DNA of 64,000 bases from JBEGHD01 sp049334165 (GCA_049334165.1 JBEGHD010000014.1); one strand, 5' to 3'; shown: positions 7,344-16,229, counted from the first letter of the stretch. The notes: generated by a model not told the origin, from the sequence alone. Numbers and translations: made by a program.

Positions 7344-7358
7344 GAAAATGAACAATAA
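6927..7358 (+). CDS. DUF559 (PD-(D/E)XK-like) endonuclease-domain protein
   Basis: 143 residues. The region from AEQKLWEYLRRKPHGYKFRR through GNFVLDFYCHKLRISIEVDG is the DUF559 signature, related to very-short-patch-repair type endonucleases; the D in VLDFY and E in IEVDG fit the D...ExD catalytic arrangement. The last ~18 residues (AATPSGDRGQRRENEQ) are encoded by the flanking 50-bp repeat, so the natural C-terminus may be shorter. The start could also be the second ATG or the internal MSNGAKP. It overlaps the next reading frame by 11 bp. Cellular role unknown. Confidence 0.8.
   Translation: MMERDPLKISGMSNGAKPKIYRNASKLRENMTQAEQKLWEYLRRKPHGYKFRRQHPMGNFVLDFYCHKLRISIEVDGGYHLSSEQKERDEERTAHLESLGVTEYRYSNKEIMSEFEKSIDSINEILRAATPSGDRGQRRENEQ
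7303..7352 (+). repeat. 50-bp direct repeat, copy 2
   Basis: Same sequence as 6694-6743 apart from two bases (TTC-AGGGG here, TTT-AGGGC there). It encodes the tail of the DUF559 protein and supplies the ATG of the following lipoprotein gene. Confidence 0.85.
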
Positions 7359-7785
7359 AATGATCCACTTAACTCGCCTGATTTTTCCAATTGCCATCTC
7401 GTTGTTTTTGTTCCAGTCCTGCAAGATGCCGGAGATGAAAAGGCCAAAATTCGAACGAGATACCGAAGAGCTCATAGTTGAACTGAAAGAGCTGAGTAAC
7501 TTTGAAAATGCGGATATCAGATGGAATGTGCGAAGTTTCAAGGACACTTCAACTTACTATCTTGTCGTGAACCTGATCAACGGCAAAGACCTCCCCGAAG
7601 AAGATGCCGAACTGAAAGAGATCGGGCAAGAAGCGATGAAGATCGTTGTCAATTCGATTGAGAATGAAAATGTCTTCGACAAATTTCGGGTAGTTTTTGA
7701 GGAGGTCAAACAATCGGGTGCGGTCACCAGAAGAAATAAAATACCTTTCGAATACAGCCTCTCTGACATTGCTGGCGAAGACTAA
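7348..7785 (+). CDS. Lipoprotein of unknown function
   Basis: 145 residues; signal peptide with lipobox LFQSC (Cys25 if the first ATG is used; a second ATG at 7360 would shorten the leader by four). The mature part is charged, with strand/helix alternation (YYLVVNLINGKDLP, EIGQEAMKIVVNS) and one possible alpha/beta domain. No family recognised. Its start codon lies inside the 50-bp repeat, so its original upstream region has been replaced. It is convergent with the LigD operon, 15 bp from that stop codon. Confidence 0.6.
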   Translation: MNNKMIHLTRLIFPIAISLFLFQSCKMPEMKRPKFERDTEELIVELKELSNFENADIRWNVRSFKDTSTYYLVVNLINGKDLPEEDAELKEIGQEAMKIVVNSIENENVFDKFRVVFEEVKQSGAVTRRNKIPFEYSLSDIAGED

Positions 7786-7799
7786 GAATACACAACTCT

Positions 7800-8669
7800 T
7801 TAATCCAGCCACTCCGCCAGGCTTTCAATTTTGATACGATGCCTGTTCATACCCTTCCAGGGATCTTCCTTCTGCGAAAGTCTTCTCTTTAGGTTGGAAA
7901 CAGTGTAGCTCTGAGAGTTGAGTTCACTCTTTTTTAGTTCGTCCCAACTGAGTGGAGTCGCCACGGGTGCGCCCTCGATTGGTCTCACTGAATATGGCGT
8001 CACGCTGGTTTGTGCGTAAGCATTCCGTTGAATATCGAAATACAGCTTGCCATTCCTTTTGTCTTTCCGCTGCTCCGTGGTAAAAAGGTCTGCGTGCTCA
8101 TTTGTCATCTTTTCACCGAGCTTCTTCCCTACTTCGCGCACATGGTCAAAGTCGCTTTCCGGCTGCAATGGTAAAACGAGATGTAGGCCTTGTGATCCGG
8201 TCGTCATTAAAAACACTTCGGTATTCGCCTTTTTGAAAAACTCGTGGAGGGCAAAAGCCGATTCCCTGACGATTTCAAAATCGTCTTGTGGAGGATCCAG
8301 GTCGATGATAAACATATCGGGCTTGTGAAGGCTTTCTTTTTTGCTCAGCCAGGTGTGGAAACTAATCGTCCCCTGATTAACCAAATATTTCAAGGTAGAC
8401 TTGTTGTTACAGATCACTTGATTCACTGTGCCTCCCTCCTTCTTTATTTGCTTTGTCTCGATCCACTCCGGGAAATAATCCCCGGCCTCTTTTTGATAAA
8501 ACCCTTCGGCCTGAATGCCATCGGGAAAGCGCTGGAGAGTGAGCGGGCGGTCTTTTAAATGAGGCAAGATGAAGTCAGAGATGCTTTCATAAAAGTCGAT
8601 GAGATCGCCTTTGGTAAGCTCTGCCCTGGGAAAGAAAACCTTGTCTAAATTGCTGGTGTCTACTTTCAT
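7800..8669 (-). CDS. ligD: LigD polymerase domain protein (NHEJ primase-polymerase)
   Basis: 289 residues covering the complete LigD/AEP polymerase domain as a separate protein. The metal-binding DLD motif is at D123/D125 (IIDLDPP), a third acidic residue at D212 (LYFDIQRN), and TTGSQGLHLVLPL carries the nucleotide-binding His motif. The expected role is adding nucleotides at broken DNA ends during non-homologous end joining. In Pseudomonas and Mycobacterium it is fused to ligase; here it is the last of three genes, 32 bp after the ligase gene. No Ku gene is in the window. Confidence 0.88.
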   Translation of the reverse strand: MKVDTSNLDKVFFPRAELTKGDLIDFYESISDFILPHLKDRPLTLQRFPDGIQAEGFYQKEAGDYFPEWIETKQIKKEGGTVNQVICNNKSTLKYLVNQGTISFHTWLSKKESLHKPDMFIIDLDPPQDDFEIVRESAFALHEFFKKANTEVFLMTTGSQGLHLVLPLQPESDFDHVREVGKKLGEKMTNEHADLFTTEQRKDKRNGKLYFDIQRNAYAQTSVTPYSVRPIEGAPVATPLSWDELKKSELNSQSYTVSNLKRRLSQKEDPWKGMNRHRIKIESLAEWLD

Positions 8670-8701
8670 AAAATTCTTTGTTTTCTTTTCGAGACTTGTG
8701 T

Positions 8702-9691
8702 TTACTCTGCCTCTTCCTTTACTACTTCTGACGGGGATTTATCGGGACGAAGTCCCAAAAATCGTGGGTGACGGAGCTTGTCATCGTTTGTCCATTCGGT
8801 AAATCCAATCTCTGCAATGACCTTTGGCGTAATCCAGTGAGCGGTATCTTCATCAACTTCGTCAGCGAAAGGACTCGTTTTTCTCTCCAGTTGATGAAAC
8901 TCACTGTGAATCTCTTCCAACTCCTGGTCAGAAAAGCCCGTCCCCACTTTGCCGGCATAGCGGAGTTTGTCGCCTTCGTAAAAGCCAATTAAAATTGCTC
9001 CAAACCCTACCCTTGAACCTTCAGGCTCGGTGAATCCTCCAATCACAAACTCCTGTCTGTTAACACATTTAAATTTAAGCCAGTTTGACGTTCGACTGTG
9101 GGCGTAAGGCTTTCCGGCATCTTTGGCGATGATACCTTCCCATCCTTTTTGACAAGCCTCCTGGTGATATTTTTTACCGTTCTCATTTACGTGCGGCAAA
9201 TACCTTATTGGGTCGTAAAACTCCAATCCCTTTTTGAGTATAGACTTTCGCTCACGATTGTTCAATGAACTGATGTCGTATCCATCAATGAACATGCAGT
9301 CGAAAAGGTATAGAGTGACCGGAACTCTCTTCAGCAACTCTTCATCCGGATCTTTTTCATTCATGCGGTTTTGTAAAAGCGAAAAGCTACTGACATCGTC
9401 TTTAAAGGTCACCACTTCGCCATCGGCAATGAAGTCGGGTTCCTGTTTTTTTAGAGCTTCCACCAACTCGGGATAAAAATCATTCTGAAGCTTTTTATTT
9501 CTCGAAAGTAGCTCCACCTCAGAACCCTTCTTAAAAACCAGGCACCTCAGCCCATCGAGCTTGCGCTCAAAAAGCCAATCTGGATCGGAAAAATATTTTT
9601 TGGTAAGCTTCGCTAAACTGGGTTCCATCCAATCGGGTTGACTCTTTTTTGCTGCTTCTTGCTGTTGCTTTTTCGAAAGTGCTGAGCTCAT
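8702..9691 (-). CDS. ligD: ATP-dependent DNA ligase, LigD ligase domain
   Basis: 329 residues. Motif I FERKLDGLR gives the adenylated lysine K44. Further motifs include FIADGEVV, LYLFDCMFIDG, WEGIIAKDAGKPY and NWLKFKC, then an OB-fold with PEGSRVGFGAILIGF. It should seal nicks during end joining. It overlaps the upstream phosphoesterase gene by four bases (ATGA), indicating translational coupling. The N-terminal ~25 residues are a short charged leader. Length fits the isolated ligase module of LigD rather than a replicative ligase. Confidence 0.9.
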   Translation of the reverse strand: MSSALSKKQQQEAAKKSQPDWMEPSLAKLTKKYFSDPDWLFERKLDGLRCLVFKKGSEVELLSRNKKLQNDFYPELVEALKKQEPDFIADGEVVTFKDDVSSFSLLQNRMNEKDPDEELLKRVPVTLYLFDCMFIDGYDISSLNNRERKSILKKGLEFYDPIRYLPHVNENGKKYHQEACQKGWEGIIAKDAGKPYAHSRTSNWLKFKCVNRQEFVIGGFTEPEGSRVGFGAILIGFYEGDKLRYAGKVGTGFSDQELEEIHSEFHQLERKTSPFADEVDEDTAHWITPKVIAEIGFTEWTNDDKLRHPRFLGLRPDKSPSEVVKEEAE

Positions 9692-10272
9692 GAGTTATCA
9701 ATTTCATCCAGGCCTTTGCCACTTTTCACTGAGTCTGGCTGGGTACTGGTGGGTTTTCTTCTCGCATCGGCATCTTCATCGTCCATTTTTACAAAAAGCC
9801 ACTGCCCTTCATCGCTGTCAATTCTGGTGAGTGCGTATCCGCCCTGCAGCTTTTCCCCTTTCAAATTTAACAGCAGGTGGCCTTCGTCCAGGCTTTTTTC
9901 TACCGATCGGATGTCTCCGTCTTTTCGCGTAATGTTTTCGTAAGTGCCCTCATCCCACAGCAGAACCGTACCTGCTCCGTATTCTCCTTCGGGGATATTC
10001 CCTTCGAAGTCCAGATAGTCCACTGGATGATCTTCAGTTCTGATGGCCAGTCTTTTTTCACTGGGATCGGTGCTCGGACCTTTGGGGATTGCCCAGGATT
10101 TGAGCACTCCATCGTATTCCAACCTCAGATCGTAGTGGAGATTGGATGCATCGTGCTTTTGTATTGAAAATCGATTTTCCGACTTCTTTTTCTTTTTGCC
10201 TTTTGGCTCCTCTGTAGATCGGAAATCGCGCTTCTCATTGTATTTCTCGAGGTTCGATTTTTCTTTGCTCAT
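9688..10272 (-). CDS. LigD 3'-phosphoesterase domain protein
   Basis: 194 residues: a Lys/Glu-rich leader (1-34), then the phosphoesterase domain with RFSIQKHDASNLHYDLRLE (H40, H46, D48) and TEDHPVDYLDFEG (H82), the metal-ligand residues of this family, ending with EGEYGAGTVLLWDEGTYE. It is expected to trim 3' ribonucleotides or phosphates at breaks. First gene of the split LigD operon and overlapping the ligase gene by 4 bp. A 235-bp gap separates it from the divergent DUF2202 gene; no clear promoter box was found for this operon. Confidence 0.88.
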   Translation of the reverse strand: MSKEKSNLEKYNEKRDFRSTEEPKGKKKKKSENRFSIQKHDASNLHYDLRLEYDGVLKSWAIPKGPSTDPSEKRLAIRTEDHPVDYLDFEGNIPEGEYGAGTVLLWDEGTYENITRKDGDIRSVEKSLDEGHLLLNLKGEKLQGGYALTRIDSDEGQWLFVKMDDEDADARRKPTSTQPDSVKSGKGLDEIDNS

Positions 10273-10507
10273 GTTCTTTCTTTTTGAAGAAATCGAATTT
10301 TCTAATAAAGCCTTCCAATTATTATTCCTCGCCAGCGGTAAAGGAATTGCGCCTGGCTTGCGGGTAGAGCGCTCCTCTCAGTGGGTAAGTTCGTACTCAA
10401 ATTGAGAGTTCTGAAAGCGGTCTTTTTCAGCGTTGTGCCACTTAAGTCACCATGAGCCGGCAGGCCACAAGTTATCTTAGTGACTGGTAACAATTAAACT
10501 CACAATC

Positions 10508-11140
10508 ATGAAAACCTCCATTCTAAAACCTGCAATTCTGCTTCTGATCAGCGTTGCACTCATGAGTCATACATCCTGCAAAAAGAACGATGAAGTAGTG
10601 AATGTTCAACAAAACACACCGACCACCACACTGACTCAATCAGAAGAAGACATGCTTCTTTTTATGCTCGAGGAAGAGAAGCTCGCCAGAGATACCTACA
10701 TCTATTTCGATAACTACTGGGGGCTCAACCAATTTGCCAACATCAAAAACAGCGAGCAAAACCACATGGAGTTAGTCGCAGCTCTGCTCACAAGTTATGG
10801 AGTTGACTACGAGATCCTTCCCGAAGGTGAATTTTCGAATCCCAACCTGCAGTCGCTTTACGATGATTTTATAATCATTGGTGAAGAGAGCGAAGTAGCT
10901 GCACTCACAGTTGGCGCAACAATAGAAGACCTCGACATCTTCGATTTGCGACAGTCCATAGAAAGCACCAACAAAGCCGATTTAATTCAGGTGCTGGAGC
11001 AGCTCCTCTGCGGATCTGGAAACCACATGCAGGGCTTCACGCAAGGATTGACCAACTTCGGTAGCTCTTACACTCCTCAATATCTCACCCAGGAAGAATA
11101 TCAGGAAATCCTGGATGCGCCTCACGGTGGATGCCAATAA
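10508..11140 (+). CDS. DUF2202 ferritin-like lipoprotein
   Basis: 210 residues; signal peptide with lipobox SHTSC (Cys24). The mature domain contains MLEEEKLARDTYIYF, SEQNHMELVAALL and CGSGNHMQGFTQGL, the Glu/His-bearing helices of DUF2202, a ferritin-like four-helix fold that may bind a di-metal centre. Exported and lipid-anchored; substrate unknown. The start is fixed by the signal peptide. Its 5' leader contains TTATCTTAGTG about 35 bp upstream, a weak match to a -7 box. Monocistronic. Confidence 0.82.
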   Translation: MKTSILKPAILLLISVALMSHTSCKKNDEVVNVQQNTPTTTLTQSEEDMLLFMLEEEKLARDTYIYFDNYWGLNQFANIKNSEQNHMELVAALLTSYGVDYEILPEGEFSNPNLQSLYDDFIIIGEESEVAALTVGATIEDLDIFDLRQSIESTNKADLIQVLEQLLCGSGNHMQGFTQGLTNFGSSYTPQYLTQEEYQEILDAPHGGCQ

Positions 11141-11290
11141 AAGAAAATGAAGTAAAATGCCCGGATAGTTAAAGTTTTTCCAAATCGGTTTCAGGAGAGT
11201 CGCAGTGCAAAAATAAAATCGGATATCTGATTTATTTTTAGCAAATTACACAGGATTCTATCTATGCTCTGGACTTAACCAAATCCAACC

Positions 11291-12595
11291 GTGAAAAATA
11301 CTAACCCGGGCACTGCGCCCATTGCGGAGAATAACCGTATTCTCTATCTCGACATCCTTCGGGGAATAGCGATTTTATTCATATTTCTGGCCAATATCCC
11401 CTACCTCTCCGGCACGTATTTTTACTCTGAGGCGTTGGCCGCGAGTTTTCCTACAGCCAACCTTGACTACTCACTAAAGGTGTTCTCTTTTACACTGATC
11501 GATGGTAAGTTCTATTCGATTTTCAGCATTCTTTTTGGAATCGGCTTCGCAGTGCAATACGAGAAGCTCAAAAATGGAAACCGACCTTTCGTGCCATTTT
11601 TCACCCGCAGGATGCTCGGGCTGTTGTTAATTGGCAGCATTCACCTGGTGTTCTTCTGGCCGGGAGATATCCTCACGACCTATGCTCTCATTGGATTGGT
11701 TTTGATCCTGTTCAAAGATTTTAGCAATAGGAACCTTATTTGCTGGGCCATTGTGCTCCTACTCCTGCCTATCGTTCACTGGTGTTTCATGTACTTCACC
11801 GATAATTTTTATCCTTATCCGCTATTTGGTTATGTCAGTCAATATGGAGCCAAGTTGGGATTGATAATTCCGGAAACTGCCGGTACGAAATTTCCAATGT
11901 ACGACCCAGGTGCTCAATTGGCTACTGAAAATTTTGCAAGGTGGTTTGAAATGCAAATTCGTCTGCCCATCATGCGTCTCGGGCTATTGCTACTCGAAGG
12001 AAGGCTCTTCAAAATACTCGCTCTTTTTATGATTGGCATCTGGGCCGGACGGCAAATACTTCGCAACGGACTTTTAGAGAATACTGCACTGCTCAAAAAG
12101 ATAACCATCTGGGGGCTGGTCATTGGTATACCGTTCAGTGTGTTTCGATCAGTGCTCGAGTTTGGAAACTTTAATAGCGCCTTCTACACTTTTTTGTCAT
12201 ACGTCCTTTACGCTGCGAGTGTCGTTCCATTGGCCTGTGGTTATGCAGCCGGAATTGCACTCATTGTGAAATCGCGCCCGAAAGCCCTAAAGTGGTTTTC
12301 ACCAGTTGGTCGCACTGCCCTTTCCAACTACCTCTTTCAGACGGGAATTGGGATGTTTATTTTCTACGGTATCGGTCTCGGTTTCACGCAAGACTTTGGG
12401 TTTTCGATTGTGCTGGGAATCGCCATTCTGATATTCATGTGGCAAATAGTGTTCAGCACCCTTTGGCTGAAGTTTTTCAGGTTCGGCCCTATGGAGTGGA
12501 TCTGGCGTCAGATGACTTACTCTAAGTGGGTTGCAATCCGAAAGAAAAAGCCCTTACCGGAAATTACGGCAGAATCACCAATTGCCAGATCGTGA
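11291..12595 (+). CDS. DUF418-family polytopic membrane protein
   Basis: 434 residues from a GTG start. NRILYLDILRGIAILFIFLA near the N-terminus is the DUF418/acyltransferase_3-like opening. About ten membrane helices follow, with the DUF418 C-terminal half visible as FSPVGRTALSNYLFQTGIG and FGPMEWIWRQMTY. The family is of unknown function and often annotated as a transporter or acyltransferase relative. Its stop codon overlaps a GTG (GTGA) that probably starts the MFS gene, so the two are likely translated together. Confidence 0.82.
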   Translation: MKNTNPGTAPIAENNRILYLDILRGIAILFIFLANIPYLSGTYFYSEALAASFPTANLDYSLKVFSFTLIDGKFYSIFSILFGIGFAVQYEKLKNGNRPFVPFFTRRMLGLLLIGSIHLVFFWPGDILTTYALIGLVLILFKDFSNRNLICWAIVLLLLPIVHWCFMYFTDNFYPYPLFGYVSQYGAKLGLIIPETAGTKFPMYDPGAQLATENFARWFEMQIRLPIMRLGLLLLEGRLFKILALFMIGIWAGRQILRNGLLENTALLKKITIWGLVIGIPFSVFRSVLEFGNFNSAFYTFLSYVLYAASVVPLACGYAAGIALIVKSRPKALKWFSPVGRTALSNYLFQTGIGMFIFYGIGLGFTQDFGFSIVLGIAILIFMWQIVFSTLWLKFFRFGPMEWIWRQMTYSKWVAIRKKKPLPEITAESPIARS

Positions 12596-13983
12596 ATAGT
12601 CGTATCAAAAAATTCCTACCGAAGAAGTCCGACCTTCAGCTCAAGCCGGTACTGGCTGAGAGCGCAGGTTCCAGATACTTTACTTTTTCAATGCTCTACT
12701 TTGCACAGGGCGTTCCTGAGGGACTCACCTTTTTTGCTATCCCAGCCTGGTTGGCCATGAATGGCATTTCATCGATCTTAATCGGAAGCTATGTGGCAAT
12801 GGTAGCTCTGCCGTGGAGCTTGAAGTTGATCCTCGCACCACTGATGGACCGATTTACTATAAAATCTATGGGGCGGAAACGTCCCTGGGTAATATTTGGT
12901 CAAATTGGTTTGGTCGGTAGCTTTTTGGCGATGAGCGCAGTACCTGAACCGCTCCAAAACATTGAACTACTCATGACCATGGGCTTTATTATCAGTTTCT
13001 TTGGCTGCTTTCAGGACGTTGCCACAGACAGCATGGCCGTGGATATTATTCCGCTCAATGAACAGGCTCGGGCCAACGGTTTGATGTGGGGAAGTAAGGT
13101 GATCGGCACATCCGTGTCACTAGCTGCGGGAACTTTTATGATGAATGAATTTGGCTTTTCTACCGGCTTACTTGTGCCCGCGACATTTACAACAATTCTC
13201 ATTTTCGTTCCCTTATATTTTCTGGAAAGAAGAGGAGAAAAGCGGCTTCCCTGGACGACTGGTCAGGCTTCAACAATGTCCAAGATCTTACAGCCGGCTA
13301 ACTTCTGGCAAATACTGCGTGACACCTATCGGGTAGCTAGCCGTTTTTCGAGCCTGATTCTAATAGGCATCATGTTTCTGATTGGATTTGCCCTGGCTTA
13401 TGGCAGCACTTTATTTCCGCTGTTCACTATTCAGGAATTGGGGTGGGACAATGGCGAGTACTCCAATATCTACGCTTCTGCTAGCCTGGTTGGTGGAATT
13501 CTAGGCATGCTCATCGCAGGAGCGTTGGTCGATTTCTTCGGAAAGAAAAAGATGCTTTTTATCTACCTCATCCTTTGGGTGGTTTCTTTTGGGCTCTTTC
13601 TGTTTTATCAGTTGGATTGGTTTGGCTTCAAGATGGCTTCATTTAGCGTTTTCGCCATTCGCACTACCGCAACATTCACAACAATCGCTGTCTTCACCAT
13701 ATGCATGGCTCATTGCTGGACGCGAGTTTCTGCTACTCAATTTACACTCTACATGACGGTTTCGAATTTAGGCCGATCGGTAGGTGCTGCCTCTGTTGGT
13801 TATGCACGGGAATTCCTCAACTGGCATTACACATTCGCGGTGGTTCTTCTCGTACTGATTGTGGCCATTTTACTTGTTGGCTTTATCCGGATCAGACAGC
13901 AGCTGACGGCCATTGACAGATTGGAGACCGCTGCTCTGGAAAAATCCCGGCCGATAGACAAACCTGAAGCACTCATTGCCTGA
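12592..13983 (+). CDS. AmpG-like MFS transporter
   Basis: 463 residues from GTG 12592, which overlaps the DUF418 stop codon; an in-frame ATG at 12526 exists but would overlap the previous gene by 70 bp. Twelve membrane helices. LYFAQGVPEGLTFFAIPAWL, the loop DRFTIKSMGRKRPWVI (the MFS loop 2-3 basic motif) and GCFQDVATDSMAVDI resemble the AmpG/PAT muropeptide- or acetyl-CoA-transporter branch of the MFS. The substrate is uncertain: muropeptide uptake is possible, but family resemblance alone does not fix it. A DUF6090 gene starts 20 bp downstream. Confidence 0.8.
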   Translation: MNSRIKKFLPKKSDLQLKPVLAESAGSRYFTFSMLYFAQGVPEGLTFFAIPAWLAMNGISSILIGSYVAMVALPWSLKLILAPLMDRFTIKSMGRKRPWVIFGQIGLVGSFLAMSAVPEPLQNIELLMTMGFIISFFGCFQDVATDSMAVDIIPLNEQARANGLMWGSKVIGTSVSLAAGTFMMNEFGFSTGLLVPATFTTILIFVPLYFLERRGEKRLPWTTGQASTMSKILQPANFWQILRDTYRVASRFSSLILIGIMFLIGFALAYGSTLFPLFTIQELGWDNGEYSNIYASASLVGGILGMLIAGALVDFFGKKKMLFIYLILWVVSFGLFLFYQLDWFGFKMASFSVFAIRTTATFTTIAVFTICMAHCWTRVSATQFTLYMTVSNLGRSVGAASVGYAREFLNWHYTFAVVLLVLIVAILLVGFIRIRQQLTAIDRLETAALEKSRPIDKPEALIA

Positions 13984-14002
13984 CATTAATAAGAAGTACG
14001 AT

Positions 14003-14731
14003 ATGAAGCTATTCAGAAAAATCCGCCAACGCCTCCTCGCCCAGAACCGCTTCACGCGCTACCTCATTTATGCTGTAGGTGAAATTGTGCTGGTAGTATT
14101 GGGAATCCTCATTGCCCTGCAGTTGAATAACTGGAACGCAGAGCAAAAGGCCACTAAGGAAGAATTAAAACTTTTGCAGGAAATGCGCCACAACCTGGCC
14201 AGTGACCTGGAGGACTGCTACTGGAACATCAACAAACAAAAGGATTTCAGCCGATCCAATAGCGCTGTGCTTCAACATTTGGAAGACCACACAGCTTTAG
14301 ACGATTCACTTCATTTTCACTATGGAAATCTGATTTATTCCACCACCCAGCGCAGAAACATGTCGGCTTACGACCACCTGAAGGCCAAGGGCATCGACCT
14401 GATTCAAAACGACAGCTTGAGGCGAATCATCACGGCCATCTACTCAGAGCGCTATTACTACATCGAAAGGCAGGAGCTGGAATACGACAACATCTATCAA
14501 CTGAATGAAGTCATCCCACAACTCAATGCCAAGGTGGTTTTGGACGACAGCACTAAAACGGGGCGACCGATCAATCTCCCTGTTTTGCAAAATGATGATG
14601 CCTTTAAAGGAACCCTACGCATGAATGTGAAAGTGCGGCAATCCATGATGGGACGATACAAAAACTTATCACGTGATTTACAAAACCTGATCGCGCATAT
14701 AGACAGTGAATTAGAAAACAGAAAGCCATGA
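14003..14731 (+). CDS. DUF6090 family protein, array copy 1
   Basis: 242 residues. The family plan is visible here: a short basic amphipathic segment (FRKIRQRLLAQNRFTRYLIY), one membrane helix with an invariant Glu (YAVGEIVLVVLGILIALQ), Q-x-N-N-W-N, then a ~190-residue helical domain predicted outside the cytoplasm by the positive-inside rule. A core motif, SAYDHLKAKGIDLIQNDSLR, recurs in related form in most copies. The C-terminus is IDSELENRKP. I chose ATG 14003, matching the paralogues, over ATG 13976, which would overlap the MFS gene. Overlaps copy 2 by 4 bp. Function unknown. Confidence 0.85.
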   Translation: MKLFRKIRQRLLAQNRFTRYLIYAVGEIVLVVLGILIALQLNNWNAEQKATKEELKLLQEMRHNLASDLEDCYWNINKQKDFSRSNSAVLQHLEDHTALDDSLHFHYGNLIYSTTQRRNMSAYDHLKAKGIDLIQNDSLRRIITAIYSERYYYIERQELEYDNIYQLNEVIPQLNAKVVLDDSTKTGRPINLPVLQNDDAFKGTLRMNVKVRQSMMGRYKNLSRDLQNLIAHIDSELENRKP

Positions 14732-15459
14732 AATTTTTTCGAAAAATTCGCCAAAAGCTATTCGCGCAAAATCGCTTTACGCGTTATTTGATGTACGCTC
14801 TGGGCGAAATTGCCCTAGTGATGATTGGTATCCTGCTGGCGCTGCAAGTGAATAACTGGAACAACGAACGCAAGCAAACCAACCAGGAACAAAAGATATT
14901 GAAAGAACTGTTGCTAAACCTGCGGATGGATTCCCTGGACCATGCGGGCAACCGCGACTGGAGCCTGGATGTGGGTGCTTCGGCCGGTTTTGTAGTAGAT
15001 GGCCTGGAAGACAGGGTTGCCTGGCAAGATTCAATGAAACTACATTACGGAATGCTGCTGTTGCATGGTGTCGCCACGCTGAATACTTCTGCCTATGATA
15101 ATCTCAAAAGCATTGGCTTCGACCTGATCAGCAACGACAGCATCCGCATAGCGCTCACCAGGTTGTACTCCTTAGACATTACGCGCTTGCTCAAGCTAGA
15201 GAAGGAAATGTTGTCGGATGATCAGGTCCACAACATCATTCCGGTTGTGCTCAAAAGGGTCCGCATTAATGAACCCTGGTGGAATTCCTCGCCACACGAC
15301 TACATTGCCTTGATGGATGATCTTGAATTTCAGACTGTAGTTCGATGGAAGTCAGTCACCAACAACCACATTGCCAGAGAGTATGAGATCGCCCGCAGAA
15401 AAACCAGCGAACTCATTAAAATGATTCGAAAAGAACTAGCCAAAAACGAATTACCATGA
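14728..15459 (+). CDS. DUF6090 family protein, array copy 2
   Basis: 243 residues, closest in layout to copies 1 and 3. N-terminus MKFFRKIRQKLFAQNRFTRY, membrane helix YALGEIALVMIGILLALQ, then QVNNWNNERKQ. The outer-domain core is TSAYDNLKSIGFDLISNDSI, followed by a helical stretch and the tail MIRKELAKNELP. Both ends overlap neighbours by ATGA, so translation is coupled through copies 1-3. No cysteine pair, catalytic triad or nucleotide-binding motif is visible. Confidence 0.85.
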   Translation: MKFFRKIRQKLFAQNRFTRYLMYALGEIALVMIGILLALQVNNWNNERKQTNQEQKILKELLLNLRMDSLDHAGNRDWSLDVGASAGFVVDGLEDRVAWQDSMKLHYGMLLLHGVATLNTSAYDNLKSIGFDLISNDSIRIALTRLYSLDITRLLKLEKEMLSDDQVHNIIPVVLKRVRINEPWWNSSPHDYIALMDDLEFQTVVRWKSVTNNHIAREYEIARRKTSELIKMIRKELAKNELP

Positions 15460-16229
15460 GTCGAATTTTTAATTCCATCCGCCATCGTTTACTCGCTCAA
15501 AACCGCTTTACAAGGTATTTGATTTATGCTGTTGGCGAGATTGTATTGGTGGTGATTGGAATTTTGATCGCGCTGCAAATCAACAATTACAGTGAGACTC
15601 AGAAACTCAGAAAGAAGGAAGTCATCCTGCTGAAGGAAATGCAAGAGAACCTGCAGTTGGATCTCGCGGACATAAACTTCAATTTAGATGGTAATGCACT
15701 CCGGATCCGGTCGAACTATGCTGTCCTCGAAATTCTGAATGGGACCAATAACCATACTGACTCAGCAGATTTTTTCTTTGGTAATTTCTTTGGGAACTTC
15801 CAGCTTTCTGAAAATACCACTGCATGGGAAAATTTAAAGTCCATCGGTGTGGATCTCATTTCCGACAACAAGCTGAGGAGTTCAATATCTTCTCTTTATT
15901 CGACCCGCTATGCGTACCTCGAGAATTTAGAGAAGGGGCTCGATGATCGATACCAATGGAATTATCTTTATCCACAGCTAATCGAAAATATTGATGTGGA
16001 TCAACTGTGGGAGTCTGCTAAACCCGTTGACCAGCAAAAACTTGCCACCGACAGGGAGTTTAAGCAAGTCATCAAAATGAATCTGATGTGGCGTCACTAC
16101 ATGCAAAATCAATACAGCGAAGTCCGGGAGCTCATTATAGCGCTCAACCAACAAATCGATGAACACCTTAACAGATTGTCGCCCGACAGTTTAGAACAAA
16201 ATAAATCCGATGAATTACCTAAAAACTAG
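15456..16229 (+). CDS. DUF6090 family protein, array copy 3
   Basis: 257 residues. It has one extra residue before the basic segment (MSRIFNSIRHRLLAQNRFTR), membrane helix YAVGEIVLVVIGILIALQ, then INNYSETQ in place of the usual N-x-W-N. The core motif is AWENLKSIGVDLISDNKLR. The C-terminal tail is longer than in the other copies (RLSPDSLEQNKSDELPKN), and the IDEHL helix lies before it. Three bases separate its stop codon from copy 4. Confidence 0.85.
   Translation: MSRIFNSIRHRLLAQNRFTRYLIYAVGEIVLVVIGILIALQINNYSETQKLRKKEVILLKEMQENLQLDLADINFNLDGNALRIRSNYAVLEILNGTNNHTDSADFFFGNFFGNFQLSENTTAWENLKSIGVDLISDNKLRSSISSLYSTRYAYLENLEKGLDDRYQWNYLYPQLIENIDVDQLWESAKPVDQQKLATDREFKQVIKMNLMWRHYMQNQYSEVRELIIALNQQIDEHLNRLSPDSLEQNKSDELPKN

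Noticed and set aside
3395..7352. CRISPR array
   Set aside because: The repeats here are two-copy or palindromic with no regular repeat-spacer spacing, and there are no cas genes.
10355..10400. GGTAGAGCGCTC resembling a tRNA D-arm
   Set aside because: No matching acceptor stem, anticodon loop or GGTTCGA T-arm is present at the required spacing.
12526..12591. Upstream ATG start for the MFS transporter
   Set aside because: It would overlap the DUF418 gene by 70 bp and add a leader without MFS similarity; the GTG overlapping the stop codon is a more usual arrangement.
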